Positions 23,080-34,858 of a DNA stretch of 64,000 nt are shown here, in pieces. Made by a program: the position numbers and the translations under genes. The notes below the pieces were generated by a model, which worked only from the letters and a program-made list of their open reading frames with translations, ran no database searches and was not told the origin of the DNA. This stretch comes from Allacma fusca (taxonomy: Eukaryota; Arthropoda; Collembola; Symphypleona; Sminthuridae): the NCBI GenBank assembly GCA_947179485.1, contig OX359245.1, positions 30,615,067 through 30,679,066 on the forward strand, read 5' to 3'. Each line of letters opens with the position of its first letter. The stretch's first letter is position 1.

Positions 23080-24494
23080 CGCGAAAAAAAATATGGCAGA
23101 GGTTCAATCTAATGTTTTATTGCTTGGGGTTAATTATTTGATTTATTGGTTAAGAGACGAGACAAAATTACTTCTATACTTTTTTATTTGGCTAATGAGT
23201 ATTGCTAGAAGGGATAATTTCAATATTTTATAAATGTGGCTGATAAGTGCAATGTGAATGTCTCGTAATAACTGAAAATACATTTTTTATGATCTAACCG
23301 TATGACATATTCCTTCAGTCATGCATGTTAATCTGTGAAGTGTATTACACAGCATACGCATTAATATTTGCTGAATGAGGAAAAGATAAAAAATGAAATT
23401 TTTATCTCTACTAGCGTTTAAGCATGTGTGGGAACAGTGACGATATTGCGTATGGATATTCAGTCAGGAAAGAGGGAAATTGGATGAAGTGAAATAGTCA
23501 ACTTGTATAAAACGATGTGCACACATGTCTTTTATTACAGATCCTGAAACAATTTATGCCATTGTTACGTTTTTTAAGCACCCAGTGTCAAAGAAATTAA
23601 CGGAGTTACGAGAAAACTCCAACTGGAGATTATTACGCGGAGATTCGTACGCGGAGAAAATTCCGCCCGAAATTTTTACGCCACGTGAACGAAATTTACG
23701 TGGAGAAAATGTTTTCGGAAATTATTACGCTGCATTTTAAATAACACCCGGAAAAAACAATTTGTCTGCCAAGATTAATTTTTTTAGTAGAATATTGTGA
23801 GACACTTTTCAATCTTATTTGACTGCATGATTAATAAAAACCACTATTATTTATTTAATTTCAAATGGTTAGTTTATTTACAGTTTTAGTGAATTACAAT
23901 AAACTTAAATCATACCTTTAAATGATGGATAAACATAGTCCATAAATTGTCCATTTGTATTCGTAACATTATTGCTAAAAGCAAAGAAGTGCAAAATCAT
24001 ATAGAGGTATACATACTAGGAAACACATTAATAGAGTATCTATAGGCAAATACAGGTATACTGCAGATATAAATTACAAGAAAATTTTCAATAACCGAAA
24101 CATCATTTAAATGAACAATTCTATTATTAACTCGAGCTATCGGCTGGAATGCCCTTATGATTGAAAAGTATTTAAATTATTAATTATCAAACTGCACAAA
24201 GTATTACCAATCTTGAACCTTCATATTTATGTAATTATATTTAGACATGTTTTTGCTAACGCTTCAGTTGTATATTTAAATTTCTGGCAATTAGATGAAG
24301 TCCTGGATAAAATCTAAACCCAGCAGACTTCTGGCTGATTAGGTTATGCATCAATTTGTGAAGTTTGAATATTCTGGTAACATGGATGAGCGTAAAAGCA
24401 TTTTAAAATATTAAAACTGACATTTCGATTTTTGTAACATGTTTCGAATATGTAGAGGATTAACAAAAATTCAAATCCTAAACTTTATACAATA
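23080..24494. repeat. Duplicated intergenic segment, unit B
   Basis: This is collinear with 13811-15283 in unit A, including the shortened ACGCGGAG module near 23590-23735. It ends abruptly at ATA (24492-24494), which corresponds to 15281-15283 inside the last codons of the unit A receptor. The sequence that should follow is found at 54400 onward, so this is the left flank of the large insertion. Confidence 0.88.
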
Positions 24495-24720
24495 AGCCGG
24501 GTTTATAGTTTCCTTTTCCCTTCATTTCCATTTACGTTTCACGAAATATTCCCTTTTCGTGCATTTATACTTTGCGTTTGCCCCGAGTGATCCCTCACAA
24601 ATAATTTGATGCTCATGTGCTTTTCCTTTCATGCGCGAAGCAATTTATACTTTCAGTTCGGGCGCGAAAGTTTCCTTTTCTCTTCTCTTTCCTACAAGTT
24701 GAACCAGCAAAGGTGCTAGC
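24495..24720. repeat. Left subterminal region of the composite insertion
   Basis: Just inside the left terminus, pyrimidine-rich motifs repeat: GTTTCCTTTTCCCTTC, GTTTCCTTTTCTCTTC, ATTTATACTTTGCG and ATTTATACTTTCAG, with CGTTTCACGAA and GGGCGCGAAAG. Repeated subterminal motifs are typical transposase-binding regions in DNA transposons. No coding potential is seen. Confidence 0.5.
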
Positions 24721-24904
24721 CTATCCTACATGTAGACCTACATGTAGGCCTATGTATAGGGTGCATGCTATTTGCAGTAGAAATTATAGGTAAATTAGGG
24801 TGCACAGGTTTTCGCAGAAAAAATGCATATAAAATAGGAAATGCACGCCTGCATACACGCGGTCATATAGGCAAATATGTAGGCAGCACGAGAACACGCT
24901 TGTA

Positions 24905-25270
24905 GTGATGCCAATGGTCTGGTCTGATCCATGATTTATGAAACTGGTCTATTTCAAAGGTAGGACCAGACATTTGGTCTGATCCAATTTTTCAGACCAG
25001 ACCAGACCAAAGACCATAGTCCGGACCATGGTCCAGAATACCATTAAGAGTATTTAAATAATCAAGTTTTATTAAGTGCAATTTTGTTTTTATAGCTAGA
25101 AATGACAATTTTAAACATTACATGGGATTTCGTGAATCCATAAATTTGTCATTTTGCGAAAGGTGAGGACCATGGTCCTTTGGTCTGGTCTGGTCTTGTC
25201 CTGAAACTGGACCAATTGCATCTGGTCTGGTCCAAGTGCTGGACCAGATCGATTTTTAGAACCATTCGAT
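24905..25270. mobile_element. GGTCTGG-rich inverted-repeat element (MITE-like)
   Basis: The region has many copies of GGTCTGGTC on the left and right and of GACCAGACC in the middle, so it folds into a large hairpin. It starts near TAGTGATGCCAATGG and ends near GGACCAGATCGATTTTTAG. The left end fits the loose hAT terminal pattern YARNG, but I found no clean target duplication. It carries no gene. Confidence 0.5.
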
Positions 25271-26586
25271 TTTTACGTCAAAAACTCTTTCGGTGAATAC
25301 GTAATGGCTGTTTATGTCAAAGGATTTCTTGTTTTTAGGTGTGTGCTTGAACCATCTTCTGAAGTCTCCATTAACAACTAAATCAACATTTTTCTCCATT
25401 TCCGCACTCATTATATTAACGTTACTTGAACTAATGAGTAATAATCAGTTTGTGTGTGAGAGGGATTTCTGGAGGTTTGAACTTGAAGTGCCAATTATTT
25501 GTAAATCAGCAACTTGACGTTGTATTGATTATGCTTCTCAAATGAAAAGTAGCTAAATTAGCTTAGTAGCTGAATTGGAGTTACAATAAAATGTCCAACT
25601 AAATATTTTGTTTCAACGTGAAGTTGACTTTCATTTACAATTGTACAATTACATGCTATCCAATAAGATCGTGAAGATCCACGAAGTGCGTAGCTTAAAT
25701 GCAGTATTGAATACGAAATGATTAAAATGAGCTGAATTGGACGATTTAACTGAACTTGAACTGAAATGATATAATTGCAAAATTTATTTGAACTGAACTA
25801 AATGCGCGGTAAACTAAAATTACAGTGAACTTGAGCGAACGAGTTATTTTTATTTGTACAGCGAACTGAGTTGGAATGAAGGCGTTTTTAATCCATGCAA
25901 AAAGGCGTTGAACTTGAATTGAATTTTGCATCGAAGTTGGAAGCATGGAATAAATTGGTTAAAATGTTATAAAATAGTTTCACGAGCTCCAATTAATAGC
26001 CCAATAACTTCAATGTTTTTAAAGTTGTATTGCTGCTTAAACGTTGATAAATCTGCTTCTTTTCATGGTCCACTTCAGTTGGTTGATTTCTATCTTTCTC
26101 CCATCTGACAGTTGGGTTTATTATGTAGCCTACTTTGGTTGCTTCACTAAAACAAAATGTCAATAGATTCAATTATTTGGCTTACGTGGTCAAATTTATT
26201 AAACAAACTAAATTGTATGCAAGCTTTCGACATTGAAATTGGAAACACCAAAAGTTTACAAGCCGGATGTTTTATAAGCTGGATTGACGGTATCGTATGG
26301 AGATATCGCTTCAAAAGAACGAGAATTATCGTCGCTAAACCGTACCTCCAATTTTTTGACTACAGAGAACGTTGACTATTGAGTAGTCTACTATATGAAT
26401 ATTCGGATTATAAACAATTCTTTGCTGAATACGTTATTTTGGATCTTTGCTATGCAAAATTTAAAAGATGCTACATTATAATAGAATCAATCAGAAGTAA
26501 AAAAGTAAAAAATCTGGCAGAACAGTTTGTTTCACGACTTTAATATTTAACTGTCCTACAGTCTTCTGAAACCTAAGTTAGGTAGC
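25271..26586. other. Noncoding stretch between MITE and Polinton
   Basis: No gene is supportable. Between about 25690 and 25930 the motif TTGAACTGAAC and variants recur in several orientations, resembling another short nonautonomous element. Open frames of 60-72 codons have no recognisable features. The stretch ends with GGTAGC (26581-26586), the left copy of the Polinton target duplication. Confidence 0.45.
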
Positions 26587-26741
26587 AGTAGTCCATAATG
26601 ACTACTGTTTTTGGCCCCCGTCCAACGGTCCTTGTTTTTTATACCCGTCCAACGGTCCTGGTTTTTGACCCCGTTCGTCCACCTGGGTTTTTCCCCTCCT
26701 TTCCTATCTTCAACATGGGTGATGTTGAAGGTTTAGGGAAA
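26587..26741 (+). repeat. Polinton left terminal inverted repeat
   Basis: About 155 bp matching the right end in inverse orientation through TCTTCAACATGGGT and the AGGTTTAGGG/AGGTATAGGG motif. It contains three tandem versions of a 27-30 bp subrepeat built on CCCGTCCAACGGTCC followed by GTTTTT. The right TIR has about one subrepeat fewer, explaining its shorter length. Internal subrepeats in TIRs are known from Polintons. Confidence 0.92.
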
Positions 26742-27639
26742 GGAGGAATCACAAGGAAAAAACTGGAATCAAGGGCGTGAGAAAAATAAAGAGTGGGTAC
26801 TTATTTGGCATAAGAACGAGTGAGCGAATGTTTATATGCTAGTATGGAAAAGAAAATGGAAATTTATTGGGAAAAATATTTTGGGAATGGTCAAGGCAGG
26901 AAACAAAAGCTGTTTTATTACTTTATTTACTCAGCCTGCGTTTCCTGCAGTTGTGTTAAGGGCACGGGATTTTATGATGCTATTGATGCGTAAAGGGTCT
27001 AAATCGAGAACTATACAAATGACTTGAGCTGCAGTTCAAGGTTGGGAAAGATACTGGCGAGATTTATGAAAAAAGAGGCATTAGTCTTTAAGAATTTTGG
27101 AAAGAGCAAGATGTGAGTTGGGGAAAAAATGGGGAAATACTTTTTCTTAAACTGGAAATTCGGAAAACGTGCGAGTAATTAGCGTGTAGTTTTTGTGTTA
27201 ACGTTTGACATCGTGAGTTTTTACTTTTCAAGTGCTGTGAGTCAAGTATAGCACGGAATTTAAAGAGGGATCATTATGAACTTGTGGGCAATATTTTTAA
27301 CAATAACCTTTATTCAGGTCGATAATTTGGCCTAAGTACTTACAACATTTGGGTGTGTACAGTGACTCTGACAATAGTAATATGCTGTTAAACTTTTCCT
27401 ACTTAATCTAGTTATTTGAAAATTGTGGGTAATATATAAAAACATTTGTTGAAGCATGAGTTCAGGAAAAGGTGGCAAGACTTCCCGGGCAAAATTACCG
27501 GAACAAATTTTAAAGGTATACTTACGAGGAGTCGTTTTTCAATTATTAGTACGTAATTATTATTAGTAGAGTATAAATAGAAATGAAAATATTGCTTTGC
27601 TTTGCCTTCAATTTTCTTAATGCATCGGATATTTGTATT

Positions 27640-28145
27640 TATAAAGTAAAGCTGCACCATAAACGTGCATTATAAAAATATAGCTGCACCAGAAAAGTGC
27701 ATTATAAAAATCTAGGTGCACCAGAAATGTGCATTATAAAAATATTGTGGCACCAGAAAAGTGCATTATTAAAATTAGCTGCACCAGAAAAGTGCATTAT
27801 AAAAATCTAGGTGCACCAGAAAAGTGCATTATAAAAATCTAGGTGCACCACAAAAGTGCATTATAAAAATCTAGGTGCACCAGAAATGTGCATTATAAAA
27901 ATATAGCTGCACCAGAAAAGTGCATTATTAAAATTAGCTGCACCAGAAAAGTGCATTATAAAAATCTAAGTGCACCAGAAAAGTGCATTATAAAAATCTA
28001 GGTGCACCAGAAATGTGCATTATAAAAATATAGCTGCACCAGAAAAGTGCATTATAAAAATTAGCTGCACCAAAACAGTGATAATATATATCTGCGCCAG
28101 AAAAGTGCATTATAAAAATATAGCTGCACCAGAAAAGTGTATTAT
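27640..28145. repeat. Tandem array of 30-32 bp units with GTGCA/TGCAC
   Basis: About 15-16 units, each containing GCACCAGAAAAGTGCATTAT followed by AAAAATCTAGGT or a TTAGCT variant. The two spacer types alternate, suggesting higher-order duplication of several units. GTGCAC-type palindromic parts make each unit able to form a small hairpin. A lone degenerate unit appears near 31870 (GCACTAGAAATGTGCATTTT). It is not CRISPR: there are no unique spacers. Confidence 0.93.
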
Positions 28146-31100
28146 ACAAAATCAAGAGTTCAAAAACTAAATATAACTGTCATTATGAGTGTGTATATGT
28201 TTGTCTCTCTCTCTCTCTGTGCGTGTATTCGTAGAGCCAGTGCGTTTTTCAAAATAAATGAGATTTTAATGATGCATTGATTATCTCTCATTGACTTAGA
28301 TGCTATACTCATAGGTATGTATACATCTAAACCTTAAATTATAATACGGTAATTCCCCCAACACCTGCCGGTAGGGAACTCATTGCGTAAGAGGATAATC
28401 ATTATTGCATTCATGTTTTTTTCTTTCCACAACTTAAATATTGTGTGCATAGGTATGTATAACACAATGGCAGCATGGCAGGGCAAAGTAATGTTTTCAG
28501 TAACTTGAATTTTATTCTTAGACAGAATGGATACAAAGAATAAGGTAATCAGACTGATCTCCGCAAGTAAAATTAGACATGTAAAATTGTGCGGAAAAAA
28601 ATCCCTATACTTCAAGTAGTTTGTTCGGGTATAGGACTCACTCCCAAAAGTGTGATCAGTGTATTGACAGTACTATGTATAATATAGGGTGGTAGGGTAC
28701 TACATTCACATATGCAGAGAAGATTCGTTCCTCCGTGTATTTATGTATTTAATAAACAACTTTCGGTTCTCGTCCATATGAGTTTATTACTAATATCCTG
28801 CCTTTCTACAGTTGCAGTTGGAACTCTTGAACCGCAATTTTCTGTTTGTTTTCATGCAATAGTGACTCTAGCAAATTATAACTTCGTTGTGTGCAAGGCT
28901 CCTTTAAAATAGTAGTTACTCCTTGGGGGCCAAAATATTGTGTTAGATTCCACTTCGTTCAAGACTACAAATTTTTCTAACAGGTGTTTCCCCACTCCAA
29001 TACTATTACCATGTACTCCTGTCAGGAGCATTTTTAAAAGCAAAGTTTTTATTTGGAGATGTACCCATGAGAGAGATATTGCTCTGCATGTTTATGCACT
29101 TGAATATTGCCCTCCGAATATTGTGAATATGGGCACAAATTTCCCTTAAAAGTCGGTCAAGCGAAACGTACACTCGGTAAAGACAACTTTGTAGGATATT
29201 TAGAATGCAAATCAACGAATGCAAATTTGTATCATCAACCTAGAATCTTCAAACCCTCGAAGTACACATTGTTTATAGATATAGGCTGAGCCCCTACCAC
29301 CAAATGTTATTCTCCCACAAAAGTTTACATGTCATTTCCTCTGTTAACTCTAGCTATTTTAAAGGACAATTCCTACACAAGTAGATTTTACACAAGCAAG
29401 TACATACATCAGATTTGTACTGTGGAAGTTGCAAATCTAATTCTGCTTATCCATAATTATACAAACCAATACTTGAGATTCAACTCACTATTGGCTGTGT
29501 AGCTACAAAAAAAAGACAGCCTCTTGCCCTGAAAATCCATGGAGTGTAGAAGCAAAAACTAGAGACTAGAACGATGTGAATAAACCTTCGATTAGATGAT
29601 ATACAATGATAGTAGAATAGGAGATAAAGAATTATACTCCCTGTAAAGCAACGTCAAAACAAGACTTGAGCAAATATGTATATGAAATTTAAAAACTAAA
29701 GAAACTGACATTTGATTGTAAAGAAGGATATATTTAGATTGGACTTGTTCTCATGTATAAATAATGATTGCACACATTCCCCAACCAGTTTGTACGATTT
29801 GTCAACTGAACAACTATAACAATACTAGCTAGTTGCATTTTTAAAAATCAAAGATTTATTGTAAATTCATTGAATTGGATACAAACAATCTAGAGCTCCA
29901 TTGCACGAAATGAGAAAGTGCTTATGGCATTTAAATGTTTACTAATGGTAATGACCCAGACTTCTCTTGTCCTTGAGCTACCAAAGTGCTTGAAGCAGAA
30001 ATATTTACTGGAAATAGTACCACTCCTGAGAATGATGGCGATTATTTTAGCAGCCGGTATTTATTGTAATGTTGTATTCATCAAATCTCACCAACAATTT
30101 CCGACTTAGCTGTATAGGATACTACTGCCAAGGAGTCTTACATGGATAAAATAGGCGTAACAAAGATACACTGTCCAGAGCAATTAAACCCAGGCGGATA
30201 TTCAACAAAGAATTTTGAATTATTAATGATGTAAAATCTGGCTCAATTAACATTCGGGCGTCGTGATGGATACAGCTAGTCTCCAATATTTCTCCTCGCA
30301 GATTTTATCTCTGGAGGAATTTTAGCACATAACAAGGAATCGCCAAGGGTCACATGCACTTCTAGGATGAAACCAGAAAATGTTCTAAGTCCATGGGAGG
30401 CGTTAAAATTAGAAAAGTGTTAATTAGTATTTATTTACTTGTTTAATATTTTCTCCATCTGCCGAGTCAACGATTGCTTAGATGCATTAAGAACCTAGCA
30501 ATAAGTTTTTCTGACTCTACACTGAAAATCCGATCTTGGGAGGAAAAACCTTCATTTGCATATACGAGGACTCATTACAATTGCGCACTAGAATGTGATC
30601 CCTTATAAAAGCACATGTAATTAAATGGATTTCCTATATTTTCAAAAATGAGCTTTAAATTAGAAGAAGCATTTTCCAGGTGAAAATAAAAATAATCTAT
30701 GGATGGAGGGGGGTAAAAGTGACCCTTCAAAATTCGGTCTGTATGCACTGGATCTTTTTTTACTAGCAGTCATTTTTTATTTGGCCGCTTGACGTTTATG
30801 AAAACATGTCAAAACGCTAGACTTGCACAGAATTTCGTGAGGATTCACATGACCTGAAATCAAAAGTGTCGATCTTCGCAATCGAATATGAGAAGCAAAC
30901 TAATTTACAAAATTCGCGTTTCTTTACTGCTTACAAGTTTATTAATTAACTATCGTTCCACAAAGTATAGATGCAGGAATATATTCGATATCTCCTTCAA
31001 AAGCCTTTTCCAACAATTAAGTGACAAAATGTTGTTTTGCTATAAATACATACAGATTCTCGGGAAAATACAAATACGGCCGTGTGTGTTTTGTGTCTAC

Positions 31101-32228
31101 TCTACTTCTTTACGGAGTCCTTGCAAAAACATGCTATTTTGTTCAATCTCCTGATAAACGTTATCCGTAAAACGCTTGAAGGAAAATGATCCGAGTTGTA
31201 AATGATGGTACGAATAAAATGTGGTTGCCTTCCCGTATTTTGTAGGTACTGCAAAGGTCGTCATTAAAATCAAGGGATGTCTTACTTATTATTTTAAAGA
31301 TAATTCCGCTGTAGTTCCTTCCCTCTTACAGACTATGGCGCCTGGGTGGCAATGATAATAAACTTACATGCCTAGACTTGCTGTGACTTGCGTATACTTG
31401 TTGCTACTACCCAAGCCATGAGGGTACGTGTATACACTATTCGCATTGTGATCATTAAGACAACACATAGTTGAAAATTGGTGAGATTAGTTACAATATT
31501 GTAAAGCTTTTAATATGGGTCCTCTTACAATGTAAAAAAAAATTTAAAGTTACCGTCCTTTGAATTTAGGCCGCGGTAATTAATATTTTCGGGATACTTT
31601 AGAAAAAATACTGTTTACTTCCCTGAGGCAAACTGCATTTGCATTTTTCTACTGGTTTCTTTTATTATCCGAAGCCTCACACGCCAACTGAAAATTCTTA
31701 AAATGGGCAAAGAGTACATGCAAGTGTTTGGGAAAATACGGGTAGTATAAGTAGGCTTTTAAGACTTTATAGAATTATTATCTAGAAATTAATCCGCCGT
31801 CGATCAATATTGAACCGGATCATTTATGACAAAACCGATGCAAAGAACAGTGTTCCTGACTGTCATTATTTTCGTTGCACTAGAAATGTGCATTTTAAAA
31901 ATCATTTTAAAATATTCAATGTCTATATTTTTGCTTTCATTGCCCCAAAAGGTGCAGGAAAATTGACTGCTTAGAACTATCTACATACATTAATTTAATT
32001 AATAAACGACAAACTCTATGCACAGTTTTTTTTACAAACGACATATAAAATATTTACATTTAAAATTCCTCAACCTTGCTGTCAGTTCTTATGGGATATA
32101 TAAGTTATTTATATCAAATGAATTATGGGTTATTATTTAAAATCGTATAATAGGAAAACTGGTAAGTCGGAAAATGGTAATAGGTATAGTATAAGTATAG
32201 GTATTAACCATTGTTAGTAAGTACGCCA
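28146..32228. other. Left part of the Polinton without recognisable genes
   Basis: After a (CT)n run near 28208 this 4-kb stretch has only short open frames. One plus-strand reading from about 28930 to 30420 has moderately long stop-free runs that switch frame repeatedly and may be a heavily decayed gene, but I recognise no motif. Polinton copies usually fill their length with genes, so this part is either eroded coding sequence or secondary insertions. Confidence 0.4.
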
Positions 32229-33112
32229 TTAATGAGAGGGTTTTGATTTGGTGTCAGTGTCCAATATTTTCCACACAAATTCCAATCCAAGCATCTTGTC
32301 CTCTTCATCCTCACTAGCAGATGAAACTGACTCAAAGCTTGGACTAGGTACTTCATTAGGCTCGGGTGTCATTTGAAGACAGCTAGCATTATACTTAACG
32401 TTAGATTCCTGGCGAATAAAATCTTCAAGTTTATTAACAAATTCGTTACTTTCAATACCTTCAAACTCTGTGAATTGTAGGTCCTCAGGTATTTCCAAAT
32501 CCGCTGTAGGAAGTTCATTTGGATCCATGGCAATTGCGGTGGTTTGTTCGCTCAGTCCAGAAGCCTCAATTTCCTGAATAACATTATAAGCATCTTGAAA
32601 TGCGTCGTTAAAGAAGGGATCCTCGCGTAGAGCAGGCTCGGGTTCTGCAAACAAATATTGTACTGCGCAATTATTTGATCCAGTAAGGCAACTACCATGC
32701 AATCCATAGTAATCTGTAATTTTAGTTTGCTTGGATTTGCACGCAAGCAAATGAGAATTATTATATCTGTTTCCCTCACCTTTGACTGCCTCCACTTTAT
32801 CAGTCTTGGCACGTTATTCGGTGGTCACAGCTGGGGCAGCAATCTGCAATTCGATTTTTCCGTACAAGGCCAAAATACGTTCATCATGCGTAACTACAAA
32901 CAAAAAGTTAGTCCGATGTAGTATTTCATTAGCACAAATAAATCCTCATTTACCTTACATATTGTAAACACTTACGCTGAAGTATAGCATTTGGACGGAT
33001 GTGCTTGTTAGTCCTAACAATCAGAGGTAGCTGCTTTCCCCCTTGCAAGATAGGTTTTGCAACATTGGCCACTAATGGCAAATATAAATCCAAAAACGTA
33101 AGGCGGGCTTTT
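32229..33112 (-). pseudogene. Spliced acidic protein of unknown function (one stop), Polinton accessory
   Basis: Three exons can be placed on the minus strand with consensus sites and matching phases: 32976-33112, 32780-32893 and 32229-32644. An earlier exon with the start is not identified. The first part is hydrophobic/basic (LDLYLPLVANVAKP). The last exon is strongly acidic and rich in Ser/Glu/Pro (SASEDEEDK), as in activation or disordered tails. One in-frame TAA near 32817 breaks the second exon, unless an alternative splice avoids it. I do not recognise the family. It lies next to the RING-like frame at 33141-33656 and could be its 3' part, but direct splicing of the two gives stops in the junctions I tried. 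Confidence 0.45.
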
Positions 33113-33140
33113 CTGAAGTATGATAATTACTGCAGCTTTA

Positions 33141-33656
33141 TTAAATAATGTAGTTATTAAACGTACATTCCAATAGTCCATACCACTCAAAGCGACTGAT
33201 GGTCGTCCTTCGGGGACGATCGAGTTCGTTGAATCTGCTAAAATTGAATGTACACCCTACAGATCTGCACTTAAATCTAAAACTCGGGTTAAAATTCTCT
33301 TTGCAAAAATCTGTGCTGAACGCTAAAAGCAGGCACTGCAAATGGAATCGGTGTGTAATGACTTTGGAAACCGGGTAAGATACATAGCCCGTGTTTCTCC
33401 AGGATATCTGGCCAGTATCGTTGCACTCGTCCAATATATTGGGAGTAGCTCCTTGATGTCCATAGTAAAAAGGTGTAAGAAATGAAAGAATTATTTTATT
33501 GGCGTTTGGCCCAGGAAAATCAGTATTCCTTTCACAAATTAGACAGATCCTGTCTTTACCCATTTTACGAAACCTACAACAGTGTTGCCCAGTTTGAAAA
33601 TCAGTAATGAACCAGGAAATGATAGGAGTACCAAAATCAGTGTCATAAATTGGCAT
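33141..33656 (-). CDS. RING-like zinc-binding protein, Polinton accessory
   Basis: A 171-residue open frame. It has CLIC near residue 38, HRFHLQCLL near 103-111 and a CRSVGC pair near 128-133. The order Cys-pair, His-x2-His-x2-Cys, Cys-pair resembles a RING-H2 or related zinc finger, though one expected ligand and the final C-x2-C spacing do not fit. Such domains usually recruit ubiquitin-conjugating enzymes; viruses and large transposons often carry them. The frame is unbroken, unlike the polymerase. Function is inferred from the motif only. Confidence 0.4.
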   Translation of the reverse strand: MPIYDTDFGTPIISWFITDFQTGQHCCRFRKMGKDRICLICERNTDFPGPNANKIILSFLTPFYYGHQGATPNILDECNDTGQISWRNTGYVSYPVSKVITHRFHLQCLLLAFSTDFCKENFNPSFRFKCRSVGCTFNFSRFNELDRPRRTTISRFEWYGLLECTFNNYII

Positions 33657-33733
33657 GATACATTTATTATTGAAAAAACGAATTATTTAAATATTTAATT
33701 CACATTTGTGGTATTAACTCCAGCGGAGGGAGT

Positions 33734-34357
33734 TCAGTACAATGGGACGTTGACATAACTCCGCCAACCTTCGTGGGCAGGCTGGAAACAATCAACAAGC
33801 AGTGGAGGTTCCTCATATGTAGCTTCAGCAAAGCTGGAGTCAACGCTTTGCTGAGTGTAAGAGACAAGAGGAATACCGTCGCCTGCTCTCTCCACTGTAG
33901 CTGCATACTGGCGTTTTTTTGTCCAGACCCAAATTTTCGCTCCAATTGTAAGCGCCAGCAGAGTCAACACGGCAAATGCAACTGCAATCAATGCACATTT
34001 GACTTTTAAATCCTACTTTATGTCTTGCCTTTTCAAACAAAATCCAAAAGATCTAATATTGATTATTACCCCAAAAGAAAGTTGAAGCAGATATGGGTTG
34101 CTGAGGACAATCAGCGATACTCCTTGACACAGACATGACCGCATCGTCCAGTGTACCCATATTTGAAACACAGCAAATAATCTCCTTTACTGTTTGCACA
34201 AAGTAGTTGCCTCCTTTAACACAATCGAGGCAGCTGCCCGTGTAGCCACAAACTAAATAGTAAAGAGCAATATATTGTACTACTGCATTCGCAATGAACA
34301 CAAAATTATGGTGTATGCACTAGGAAAAAAATGGACCTTACCGTCCTGTGGATTCAT
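33734..34357 (-). CDS. Spliced cysteine-rich single-pass membrane protein, Polinton accessory
   Basis: Exons 34342-34357, 34070-34252 and 33734-34002 join in phase (468 nt, 155 residues) with good GT-AG sites. The first half is cysteine-rich (CGYTGSCLDCVKGG, EIICCV). One transmembrane helix follows (about 18 hydrophobic residues, IAVAFAVLTLLALTIGA), then a basic stop-transfer KKR and a tail with several Tyr residues. An alternative start at 34301 gives a hydrophobic leader (MFIANAVVQYIALYYL) that could serve as a signal peptide and would orient the cysteine-rich part outside. I do not recognise the family. Inside a virus-like transposon it could be an envelope-type or host-derived membrane protein; this is conjecture. 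Confidence 0.5.
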
Positions 34358-34359
34358 AG

Positions 34360-34515
34360 CTGAATGACCCAAAAACTCGAATGATTTAAAATATCAGATT
34401 TTTTCCAAATAATAGGGATTGATCCAAACTTGAAGACTGAATGACACAAAAACTCGAATGATTTAAAATATCGGATTTTTTCCAAATAGTAGTGATTGAT
34501 CCAAACTTGAAGACC
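34360..34515. repeat. 77-bp tandem duplication
   Basis: Two direct copies of a segment starting CTGAATGAC and ending CCAAACTTGAAGA lie head to tail just upstream of the membrane-protein gene. They differ at a few bases, so the duplication is not brand new. It may include promoter sequence of the minus-strand gene at 34357. Confidence 0.9.
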
Positions 34516-34858
34516 ATTCCTGACGGTCTGACAGCAGAGTAAAATCTCACGCGTCCCGTCGTTGGAAAAACGTTAATTTTTATTGTCTTAGCCTATCTTC
34601 AAATTGCTATGCTTAATCATGGTTCGTGCTCAACCCAGTGGTGAGTTTGTAAATACGAAAAAGTATCGGGTGATTCTAGGGGTGCATTGGTTTTAGTAAA
34701 TATGATAGTGTCAGCATATACACATATACAAGGTTTTATTTAAATTCTTAGTTCATGTTACAAGAATTCACTTCCCATTTGAACATGGGTTCCCTTGAAA
34801 CTTCCAAGAGCTCGATTGGTAAGGAACGATACTATATTAGAACGCGAGCTTTTGTTCT

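Noticed and set aside
27640-28145. Regular 30-32 bp repeats resembling a CRISPR array
   Set aside because: Units are contiguous with no unique spacers, and the DNA is eukaryotic. It is an ordinary tandem repeat.
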